Below, piece after piece: positions 35,661 through 43,760 of a stretch of 64,000 nt of DNA. The stretch is from Helicobacter sp. 'house sparrow 1' (GTDB taxonomy: Bacteria; Campylobacterota; Campylobacteria; Campylobacterales; Helicobacteraceae). A model generated the notes under the pieces. The model did not search any database. It had not been told where the DNA came from and saw only the letters and a program-made list of their open reading frames with translations. The translations under genes were made by a program, and so were the position numbers. Numbering within the stretch: position 1 is the stretch's first letter; each line of letters starts with the position of its first letter. The DNA lies in the NCBI RefSeq assembly GCF_900199585.1, contig NZ_FZQY01000004.1:1-64000 (forward strand). The letters are read 5' to 3'.

Positions 35661-37543
35661 TAGCTAACCCTACTTCCATTTTTTCTAAAATGATCTATAC
35701 TTAATAAAGACAATCCCTCATCATCACTGACTGCTAAAATCATACCCTCTGAAATTTCTCCCATAAGCTTTGTGGGTTTGAGATTACTCAAAACACAAAC
35801 TTGCTTATTGATTAACATTTCAGCTTGATAAAACTGGGAAATACCTGACACAATCTGTCTTAATCTCCCCTCACCCAAATCCACTTGAAGTTTTAATAAT
35901 TTAGTGCTTTTGGGTATAGCCTCTGCTTTTATTACTGTTCCTATTTTTATTTCAATTTTTTTAAATTCATCAATAGTAATAAAATTTTTCAATTCTTCTA
36001 CTTTCTTATCGCATTCTTTTTTTTCATCATCTTGCTTCAACTCTACTTTTGGAAATAGTGCAGATACTTTTTTAAGTTCAAATTTAGTTTCTATTTTAGC
36101 TTCTTGGACAAATTTTTTATAGTTGGAGCTATTAGGAGTTAATCCAAACACTTCTAATATTTTGCTTGCACTTGATGGCATTATAGGATAAAGACTTAAA
36201 GATCCCTTTATTAAAATATTGCAGAGCAATACCAATAATCCTTGCACTCTAGATACTTCACCCTCTTTTATAAGCCTCCAAGGCTCATACTTTGCAACAA
36301 TAAGATTACCTAGTGCAAACATCTTCCATAGCTCTTCTAGATATTTTGAGGGCTTCATCTCCTCCATTAAACCATTTAAAGAATCTAATATTTTACTTAC
36401 TTCATTAATCTCTTCTGGGAGGTCCTCCTTTTTACACTCCAACCTTAAATCAAAATATTTTTCTGCCATTCCAAGCAATCGATTTAGTAAATTTCCCAAA
36501 ACATCTGCAAGTTCTGCATTAATCTTATTTACAAGAGCTTTTTTTGAAAAATCCCCATCTTGGCCAAAACTCACTTCGCGCATCAAAAAATATCTCAATG
36601 TATCAGTACCAAACTCTTCAACAATCTCTTTTGGATTGACTACATTTCCTAGGCTTTTGCTCATTTTAACACCATCTATCAGCCACCACCCATGTACATA
36701 AATATGTTTAGGTAATGGTAAATCCAAACTCATTAAAAATGCAGGCCAATACACTGCATGAAATCTTAAAATATCTTTTCCAACAATATGAGTTGCATTT
36801 TTCCAAAGATCTAGATCAAAATTATTACTACCATATCCCAATGCACTCACATAATTCATCAAAGCATCAAGCCAAACATAAATGATGTGTTTTTCATCTT
36901 GGAGAGACTTTGGCAGTTTAATACCCCACTCAAAGCTTGTACGCGTAATAGAAAGGTCATTCAATCCTCCCTTTACAAAGCTGATGACTTCATTTTTTCT
37001 AAAGCGAGGCAAGATACAATCTGTCTCATACCACTGTAACAATTGATCTTGGTATTTACTAAGCGCAAAGAAATAACTCTCTTCTTTTATCAAGGTCGTT
37101 TTTCTTCCACAATCTGGACAACATCCATTTTGCAATTGAGAGTTTGTAAAATAACTCTCACAGCTTACACAATAATTCCCCTCATATTCCCCCTTATAAA
37201 TATCTCCTTTTTGATACATAATCTCAAATGCTTTTTGAACTCCGGCAATGTGATTAGAATCTGTAGTGCGTATAAAATAATCATAATCAATTGCTAACAC
37301 ATCCCAAAGGTCTCTAAACTTGGCACTAATAAAATCTGCATAATCCTTTGGACTTTGGGATTTTTTAGTAGCAGATTGTTCGATCTTTTGCCCGTGCTCA
37401 TCGGTGCCTGTAAGAAAAAACACATCTCTACCCCTAAGTTGGTGATATCTTTTTAGCATATCTGCAATAAAGGTTGTGTATGCGTGTCCTATATGTGGGA
37501 CATCATTTACATAATAAATAGGAGTAGTAATAAAAGATTTCAT
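35660..37543 (-). CDS. metG: Methionyl-tRNA synthetase MetG
   Basis: A class I synthetase of 627 residues. HIGH is at 17-20 and KMSKS at 293-297. The zinc knuckle is CVSCESYFTNSQLQNGCCPDC. A C-terminal EMAP-type tRNA-binding domain (about 520-627, with LKLQVDLGEG and SNLKPTKLMG) is fused. It heads the run metG - HP0418-like - cmoB - hotdog protein - yeiH - trx2. Confidence 0.96.
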   Translation of the reverse strand: MKSFITTPIYYVNDVPHIGHAYTTFIADMLKRYHQLRGRDVFFLTGTDEHGQKIEQSATKKSQSPKDYADFISAKFRDLWDVLAIDYDYFIRTTDSNHIAGVQKAFEIMYQKGDIYKGEYEGNYCVSCESYFTNSQLQNGCCPDCGRKTTLIKEESYFFALSKYQDQLLQWYETDCILPRFRKNEVISFVKGGLNDLSITRTSFEWGIKLPKSLQDEKHIIYVWLDALMNYVSALGYGSNNFDLDLWKNATHIVGKDILRFHAVYWPAFLMSLDLPLPKHIYVHGWWLIDGVKMSKSLGNVVNPKEIVEEFGTDTLRYFLMREVSFGQDGDFSKKALVNKINAELADVLGNLLNRLLGMAEKYFDLRLECKKEDLPEEINEVSKILDSLNGLMEEMKPSKYLEELWKMFALGNLIVAKYEPWRLIKEGEVSRVQGLLVLLCNILIKGSLSLYPIMPSSASKILEVFGLTPNSSNYKKFVQEAKIETKFELKKVSALFPKVELKQDDEKKECDKKVEELKNFITIDEFKKIEIKIGTVIKAEAIPKSTKLLKLQVDLGEGRLRQIVSGISQFYQAEMLINKQVCVLSNLKPTKLMGEISEGMILAVSDDEGLSLLSIDHFRKNGSRVS

Positions 37544-37590
37544 AATTTTAGCCCTTGATTTTTTAAAGGATTAATTATAACAAAAATTAC

Positions 37591-39432
37591 CTAGTGGGAA
37601 TAGCGCAATACTCTCCTACCAGATTCATTAATAATATCAGCAAAACTATCTAAATAATCAAGATAAGCAATAAGATATTTTCTACTAATCCCCCAAGCCT
37701 CCCTTAAAATTTCAAGATTTAAATATCCATTTTTCTCTAATAACAAACGCATCTCTTGAATGAGGGTTTGTAGTGTTTGTGTGGGGACAAATAAATTATG
37801 TGCTAGCCGAACAACCTTTTGTGAAGCACAAAGTTCTTTTAAAGCATCATCTCCAATCTTTCTATCAATATCTAAGAGATCATAAATATTATATGGGGCT
37901 TGAGGACTAAACTTACCATCAAGGAGAATTTGATAGATTCTATCCCTAACATAATGATTGAGATCATCTAACTTATTCTTGATACTTAGATACAAATTTT
38001 GGTTTTTTGTAATCAACCCACCCTGATATAGTTTTTCAAGAACAAAAGATAAAACATTAGGACTTGCCCAAGCTATTTTCAAAGACAATGCTTTTGCAGA
38101 GAGCAATGCTAAGGGATTTTTATCAAAAATTTTTAATATTTCTCTTTCTAAAATATCTAAACTCTCTTGATGATATAAAACAAGGTTTTTATCATCCAAA
38201 TATCCTGATGATATGTTTTGTGCAATTTCCAAAATCTCTTGATGATTTAAACAAAATCTTTGTGAAGATGATATGAGACCAAACCCGCGCTTATGAGCTG
38301 AAGAAATCAATTGAAATGCACTAAATAAATCATCCAAAAACAGAGCTTCTAAAAGCTTTATTTTTTGGTTTTTCTTCATTGGATCTATAATTGGATTTAA
38401 AACCATACCCCCTGCAATATTTCTCTCTTCATCTCTTAAGATAAAGCGCTCTTTAAAAATAGAAAAAATCTTAGTATCACTTTTTAAGGTTGCAAAAACC
38501 CCATCTTTAGCTTGCTCCAAAACTATTACCTTAACCAGACTTCTCTTTGCTCCAATAAATAATTGAAAAGTTTTATTGTGCAAATCTTTTTTATCCAAAG
38601 GAAATAAAATCACATCAATTTGATCAAAACCCCTCATATATCCTTTTTGAGTCAGTAAAAATCCTCTTTGCAACTCACTGCTTGAGATTCCGCTAAGATT
38701 AATGGCTACACGATGTGAAGTAAAGGCTTCTAGAACATTTTTGTTATGAGTCTGTAGTGATTTTATGGTTAATTCTTTATCTAGCTCACAAACATATACT
38801 TTCTTATCACAACTAATACTCCCGCTTATGATACTCCCGCTAACAACACTACCAATACCCTTTAAAGAAAAGCTTCTATCAATGTAATATCTAAAAAAAC
38901 CTGCACTCTTATTTGAAAACTTTGGAATATTATCTAGTATATTTAAAAGATTTTTATGTGTTTTTAAATCAAAAATACTAAAAAACACAACCTCTTTAAG
39001 ATGAATTTGATTGAATTTTTCAAAGAGCTTAACTACAGAATCCTTGAGCTCTAAAAGCCTTGTTTCATCTTCGCATAAATCAATTTTACTAATCACACAA
39101 ACTGCTTGTTTAATGCCTAAAAAATTTGCAATCTCAAGATGCTCAATTGTTTGAGGCATAATCCCATCATCAAATGCAACTACAAGTAGCATTACATCTA
39201 TTCCAAAGGCACCAGCTATCATATTTTTTATGAGTTTATGATGCCCTGGAACATCAATAAAGGCAATTTGTCTTTTTTGTGTTTTTAGGTCTGAAAAACT
39301 AATATCAAGAGTAATTCCCCTCTCTTTCTCCTCAATACTCTCATCACCATCAAAGCCATTAAGGCATTTGATCAATGAGGTTTTTCCATGATCAATATGT
39401 CCCCCTAAACCAACGATGATATCATTATCCAT
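37591..39432 (-). CDS. selB: Selenocysteine-specific elongation factor SelB
   Basis: A 613-residue translational GTPase that brings Sec-tRNA to UGA codons with a SECIS element. The G1 loop is GHIDHGKTS at 11-19, G3 is DVPGHHKL and G4 reads SKID. Domains II and III follow, and the C-terminal half contains winged-helix units for SECIS binding. It overlaps nspC by 5-8 bases. selA, selD and tRNA-Sec are not in the window, and no obvious UGA-containing gene is seen. Its presence implies selenoproteins such as formate dehydrogenase elsewhere. Confidence 0.9.
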   Translation of the reverse strand: MDNDIIVGLGGHIDHGKTSLIKCLNGFDGDESIEEKERGITLDISFSDLKTQKRQIAFIDVPGHHKLIKNMIAGAFGIDVMLLVVAFDDGIMPQTIEHLEIANFLGIKQAVCVISKIDLCEDETRLLELKDSVVKLFEKFNQIHLKEVVFFSIFDLKTHKNLLNILDNIPKFSNKSAGFFRYYIDRSFSLKGIGSVVSGSIISGSISCDKKVYVCELDKELTIKSLQTHNKNVLEAFTSHRVAINLSGISSSELQRGFLLTQKGYMRGFDQIDVILFPLDKKDLHNKTFQLFIGAKRSLVKVIVLEQAKDGVFATLKSDTKIFSIFKERFILRDEERNIAGGMVLNPIIDPMKKNQKIKLLEALFLDDLFSAFQLISSAHKRGFGLISSSQRFCLNHQEILEIAQNISSGYLDDKNLVLYHQESLDILEREILKIFDKNPLALLSAKALSLKIAWASPNVLSFVLEKLYQGGLITKNQNLYLSIKNKLDDLNHYVRDRIYQILLDGKFSPQAPYNIYDLLDIDRKIGDDALKELCASQKVVRLAHNLFVPTQTLQTLIQEMRLLLEKNGYLNLEILREAWGISRKYLIAYLDYLDSFADIINESGRRVLRYSH

Positions 39433-40636
39433 TGCGATTTTTATAATCTAAATAATCAAAAGTTTTAACTATTTCAAATTTTTCATCATCAATAATTCCT
39501 AAAGATGGAAGAGGTATCCCATTAAAGGTTGTATTTTTTACAATAGTGTAGTGAATCATATCTTCAAATATAATACGATCTCCTATTTTTAAAGGGGTCT
39601 TAAAACTATAATCACCAATCACATCTCCTGCTAAGCAAGTTGGCCCTCCCAATCGATACTGATAAACTCCAACCCTCTCACCTAAATCAAACTCTACTTG
39701 ATGAGTATCCTGACAAACCTTCCTCACCTTTGGTCTATAGGGCATTTCCAAGCAATCTGGCATATGCGCGCTTGCAGAAACATCCAATATAGCAATTTGC
39801 ATTTCATTATAAATAATATCCACCACCTCACCAATTAAAAAACCACACTGCCAACCCACAGCCTCTCCTGGCTCCAAGAACACATCAATATGGTTGAAAT
39901 GGGATTTAAAATCTCTAATGATTCCATTTAATAAACCAAGATTATAATCCTCTCGCGTAATATGATGGCCTCCACCAAAGTTTATCCATTTCATTTTAGG
40001 AATAAAATCCCCAAAATGAGAAATAAAATGTTCAAGTGTTCTTTTCAATGCATCAGAGTTTTGCTCACAATGTGTGTGAAAATGCAAACCATCAATCCCA
40101 TCTAATCCAAATTCTCTAAACCCCTTATTAAACTCACTAGGATTAATCCCTAAACGACTCCCTGCAACACAGGGGTTATAAATAGGAGGTTCCACCTCAC
40201 TATACAAAGGATTTACTCTCAATCCTACCTCAATGGGCTTTAATCCAAGCTCTATAAATTGCTTATTCTTTTGATCAATTTTTGGCTTAAACTTCTGCCA
40301 TTGATAGAATGAGTTGAAGATAATATGCGTTGCAATAGGCAATAAAGCATTTATTTCATCCTCTTTATAAGCGGGGGAAAAAACACAAATTTCTTTATTA
40401 ATCTCTCTACCGCCAAACTCTTCAAATCCAAGCCTTGCCTCATAGATTCCACTTGCAGTGGTTCCACTCAAATACTGGCTTGCTAAATCAAAGCTATGCC
40501 AGAAAGCAAAACCTTTAAGAGCTAATAAAATTTTTGCTCCACTATCCTTTTGTACAGAATCCAAAATTTTTAGATTCTTCTCCAACAATGCCTTTTCAAG
40601 AACATAGCATGGAGAAGGTATTGAAAAATAATCCAT
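39425..40636 (-). CDS. nspC: Carboxy(nor)spermidine decarboxylase NspC
   Basis: A fold-type III PLP decarboxylase of about 403 residues that produces spermidine from carboxyspermidine. The PLP lysine is at about residue 41 in LLALKGF. HFHTHCEQ, NFGGGHHI, EPGEAVGW and GPTCLAGD are typical. ATG at 40636 (TGATG overlap with the cheV stop) is preferred to the TTG at 40639. The adjacent cheV matches H. pylori HP0019-HP0020. Confidence 0.93.
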   Translation of the reverse strand: MDYFSIPSPCYVLEKALLEKNLKILDSVQKDSGAKILLALKGFAFWHSFDLASQYLSGTTASGIYEARLGFEEFGGREINKEICVFSPAYKEDEINALLPIATHIIFNSFYQWQKFKPKIDQKNKQFIELGLKPIEVGLRVNPLYSEVEPPIYNPCVAGSRLGINPSEFNKGFREFGLDGIDGLHFHTHCEQNSDALKRTLEHFISHFGDFIPKMKWINFGGGHHITREDYNLGLLNGIIRDFKSHFNHIDVFLEPGEAVGWQCGFLIGEVVDIIYNEMQIAILDVSASAHMPDCLEMPYRPKVRKVCQDTHQVEFDLGERVGVYQYRLGGPTCLAGDVIGDYSFKTPLKIGDRIIFEDMIHYTIVKNTTFNGIPLPSLGIIDDEKFEIVKTFDYLDYKNRNG

Positions 40637-41598
40637 CAAGAACCTACCAATAATTTTCTAATAATTGCCTCTAATTCTACAGGATTTGACTTTGAGACAA
40701 AATAATCAGCTTTCAAAGAAAGTGCCATCTCCTCATTACTACTTCCGCTCATTGAAGAATTTACAATAATTGGTATATGAGCAGTTTGAGGATTATTTTT
40801 AGTTTGTTTAATAACCTCAAACCCACTCACTTCAGGCATTTCTAAGTCTGTAATAATAAGGCCAATATCTGCAATGTTTGTTTGATTTGCAAAGAGATAA
40901 TCTAATAACTTTTGCCCATTAATAAAATCAAAATGTTTTAACCCCAGCTTATCTAAAATCAATCGCATTGTCTTTAGCACACTCAAACTATCATCTGCCA
41001 ATAAAATTATCTTTTGGCTCTCAATTTTTTTCAATCTAAGCAACTCTGATTTCTTTTCGCTTTCAATCCAAGGGAAGACATCTATAAGCATTCTTTCAAT
41101 ATCTACTACCTGCACTAATCTTCCATCAAAATATCTTGTATGACTCACTATTTTATTATTTTGACTTCCCCCTGTAACGCCAATATTTTGTTCCATCTCC
41201 GTCCATTTCTTTGACAAGATTCTATCAGCCTCATAAATGCGAACGCCTATGGTCCATCTTGAAAACTCACAAATCATCACCACATCATCTTTTGTTTGAG
41301 GGCGTGTCACTTTATAGGGCGCAAGACTTCTTGTTGGATTATTGGAATCATAATGAAACCACTTTCGCATATCCACTAAGGGCAAAGTCATATCCCTAAT
41401 AGTGATTAACCCATCAACAAGTGAATTTTCCTCATAGCTTACAACACTCAATGCACCACTATATTTAATAACTTCTCTAATTTTAAAAACATTTACTGCA
41501 TATAAATCTTTATCTTTTTCTAATCGAAAACAAAATAACTGCAACTCGTTATTTTTGTGCAAGCTTGTAACTTGATCAACTTGTGACAGATTAGACAT
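40636..41598 (-). CDS. cheV: Chemotaxis coupling protein CheV
   Basis: A 320-residue fusion of a CheW domain (about 15-165) and a response-regulator receiver domain (about 190-320). The receiver has LLADDS and the phosphorylation-site segment LIITDLEMPEVSGFEV. It links methyl-accepting receptors to CheA and is tuned by phosphorylation. Gene order with nspC suggests the CheV1 paralog. It overlaps nspC by one to four bases. Confidence 0.9.
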   Translation of the reverse strand: MSNLSQVDQVTSLHKNNELQLFCFRLEKDKDLYAVNVFKIREVIKYSGALSVVSYEENSLVDGLITIRDMTLPLVDMRKWFHYDSNNPTRSLAPYKVTRPQTKDDVVMICEFSRWTIGVRIYEADRILSKKWTEMEQNIGVTGGSQNNKIVSHTRYFDGRLVQVVDIERMLIDVFPWIESEKKSELLRLKKIESQKIILLADDSLSVLKTMRLILDKLGLKHFDFINGQKLLDYLFANQTNIADIGLIITDLEMPEVSGFEVIKQTKNNPQTAHIPIIVNSSMSGSSNEEMALSLKADYFVSKSNPVELEAIIRKLLVGS

Positions 41599-41655
41599 AA
41601 AAACCTCAAAAATTATTAAGATAGCTTGGCAAAATCATACCATTTTATTTCGAGT

Positions 41656-42495
41656 TTAATTTAACAAAGTTCTTGTAGTAGGAAACAAACATTTCTTGCA
41701 TAAATCCTCAATAGCCCTATGATTTCTAAATCCTTCTTTTATTTTTCTTGCCCTATCAGTGCTTAAAACTTCTTCCAAACTATCATCCCATAAGCTCCCT
41801 AGGGCAATATCTCCTTGGGTATCCATACAACAAGGAACCACTATTCCATTTGAGAGGATGCCCACCTGATCTTTTAGTGCATGGCAGACTTTATAATCTT
41901 GTAAGGCTTCTTTTTTCACACTAGGCCATTCAAAAGTCTTGGTAATATTTAAAAAAATATATTCTTCTAACTTTATTCTCTCAAATGCTTTTAAATTCCT
42001 TGGAATCTCCTTATTAAAAAATTTAAAAATATCTTGAAGTGGCAACAGATTTAATGTAGTATCTTGGATTCTTAGGTTGATAAAAACCTTACTAGGATAG
42101 CTCATTTTAAATGCACAAAAATCCAAAATTTTTTGTAGATAATCAGGATGTTTTTTATTATTTTTATCAAACCCTGCATCCAGAGAAAAAGCGATTTGAT
42201 GTATAGGAGGTTGGATTAAAAAATCTTTGGATTTTAAATAAAAGCCACTTGTAACTAAATCCACAGACAAATTTGCATTCTTTAGGATTTCTAAATACTC
42301 TTGCAAATTCTTGATTCTGCAAGGATCTCCCAAAATGTGCAAGCAAACATACTTACATTTTCCCCGTATTTGATCTACTATTTTTATAAAAAGCTCTTTT
42401 GACATTTCTCCCCGTATACCCTTTTGGCTAGGACAGAAACTGCACTTAAGACCACAAATATCACTGAGTTCAATATAAATCTTTTTAAAATACAT
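41656..42495 (-). CDS. Radical SAM/SPASM domain protein of unknown substrate
   Basis: A 279-residue radical SAM protein. The SAM-binding cluster is CGLKCSFC with C14, C18 and C21. A C-terminal SPASM-like region carries more cysteines in PCCMDTQGDIALGSL and LCKKC for an auxiliary cluster. No peptide substrate gene is visible nearby, so a RiPP role is not supported. H. pylori has a similar stand-alone protein. The gene is single, 57 bases downstream of cheV's start. Confidence 0.75.
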   Translation of the reverse strand: MYFKKIYIELSDICGLKCSFCPSQKGIRGEMSKELFIKIVDQIRGKCKYVCLHILGDPCRIKNLQEYLEILKNANLSVDLVTSGFYLKSKDFLIQPPIHQIAFSLDAGFDKNNKKHPDYLQKILDFCAFKMSYPSKVFINLRIQDTTLNLLPLQDIFKFFNKEIPRNLKAFERIKLEEYIFLNITKTFEWPSVKKEALQDYKVCHALKDQVGILSNGIVVPCCMDTQGDIALGSLWDDSLEEVLSTDRARKIKEGFRNHRAIEDLCKKCLFPTTRTLLN

Positions 42496-42590
42496 AAAAA
42501 TCCAAAAATTTGATAAAAAAATAAGTAAGTTTAGAATATTATCAAGTTTCTAGAGACAAAAATTACAATAAGGAATTTTAGGATAGTTTT

Positions 42591-43739
42591 ATGAAAAAAA
42601 ATCTTTTAATGATGCCTGGACCAACGCCAGTTCCCAACTTCTTATTAAAAGAAATTGCAAAAGATCCAATACCACACCGGAGCACAGAATTTATCACTCT
42701 ATTAAAAGAAGTATATGAGAATCTCAAATATGTTTTTCAAACCCAAAATGATATTTTTATCTATGCATCTAGTGGAACTGGTGCAATGTGTGCTGCATTA
42801 GAAAATATCTTAAATCCAAATGACAGAATCTTGTGTCTTGTAATGGGTAGCTTTAGTCAAAGATGGGTTGATATTGCAAAAATGAGAGGCGCACAAGTGG
42901 ATATCATTTCTTGCCCATTAGGAAAGAATATTAATCCCACGCTCTTACAAGAGCATTTAAACAAAAATGCACCCTATAAAGTAATCACGCTTACACACAA
43001 TGAAACATCAACAGGAGCCGCAAATAATCTACAAGTTCTTTGTCCTATTATCAAAGAATCTGGTGCTTTATGTGTGGTGGATGGGATCTCAAGTATCTGT
43101 GCAATGCCTTGTAAAATGGATGAGTTGGGGATTGATATTCTTATATCTGGCTCTCAAAAAGGCTTTATGTTACCTGCAGGATTATCTTTTCTTGCTCTTA
43201 GTCAAAAAGCCTTTCAAATGCATCAAGAGTGCATCCATCCGAGTTTTTACTTTAATTTTTCACTCTATAAAGATGCTCTAAAAACGCACTCCACTCCTTT
43301 TACTCCATCCATTAATCTTATTTTTGGGCTTTATTATGCCTTGCAGTTTATCAAACAAAAAAAGCTTGAAACACTTCATATGGAGCATAAGCAACGCACT
43401 TTAGCACTTAGGAGAAGTTTTAGAGCTTTGGGGCTAGATCTTGTCGTTCCAGATGATGCAGATGCAGGCTATGCACTTACTGCGATATTTCCTCCTAAAA
43501 ACATTCAGGCAAACACTCTAAGAGAAATATTAAAAAACCAATATAAAATCCTTGTAGCTGATGGACAAAACGAACTAAAAAATAAAATTATCCGCATTGG
43601 AACCTTGGGGTATATTAATAACAAGAATCTAATCTTTTTTACTCAAGCACTAGAAAACACATTGTATCAATTAGGCTATAAGTTTAAACCAAACATAGGG
43701 ACAAAAACCCTAATAAAAGCTTTGGGTCTAGAAAAATAA
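42591..43739 (+). CDS. Class V aminotransferase (alanine-glyoxylate/serine-pyruvate type)
   Basis: A 382-residue PLP aminotransferase. The opening MMPGPTPVP and PHRSTEF are characteristic of the alanine-glyoxylate aminotransferase group. The PLP lysine is K190 in SGSQKGF, and the preceding VVDGISSI fits the family. Related small-genome bacteria may use such an enzyme for serine synthesis, but I cannot show it here. A ribosome site AGGA precedes the start. Its stop overlaps the polA terminator. Confidence 0.8.
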   Translation: MKKNLLMMPGPTPVPNFLLKEIAKDPIPHRSTEFITLLKEVYENLKYVFQTQNDIFIYASSGTGAMCAALENILNPNDRILCLVMGSFSQRWVDIAKMRGAQVDIISCPLGKNINPTLLQEHLNKNAPYKVITLTHNETSTGAANNLQVLCPIIKESGALCVVDGISSICAMPCKMDELGIDILISGSQKGFMLPAGLSFLALSQKAFQMHQECIHPSFYFNFSLYKDALKTHSTPFTPSINLIFGLYYALQFIKQKKLETLHMEHKQRTLALRRSFRALGLDLVVPDDADAGYALTAIFPPKNIQANTLREILKNQYKILVADGQNELKNKIIRIGTLGYINNKNLIFFTQALENTLYQLGYKFKPNIGTKTLIKALGLEK

Positions 43740-43755
43740 AGCTTCCTTAAAGCTT
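43732..43755 (-). terminator. Probable terminator of the thyX-polA transcript
   Basis: On the minus strand AAGCTT (43750-43755) pairs with AAGCTT (43739-43744) across 5 bases and is followed by TATTTTTC. The stem is only 6 bp but the T-rich run is clear. It overlaps the stop of the convergent aminotransferase gene. Confidence 0.45.
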
Positions 43756-43760
43756 AAGTC

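Noticed and set aside
36219-36701. A 160-codon plus-strand frame inside metG.
   Set aside because: It is antisense to the conserved KMSKS and anticodon-binding regions of MetRS; serine-rich shadow composition.
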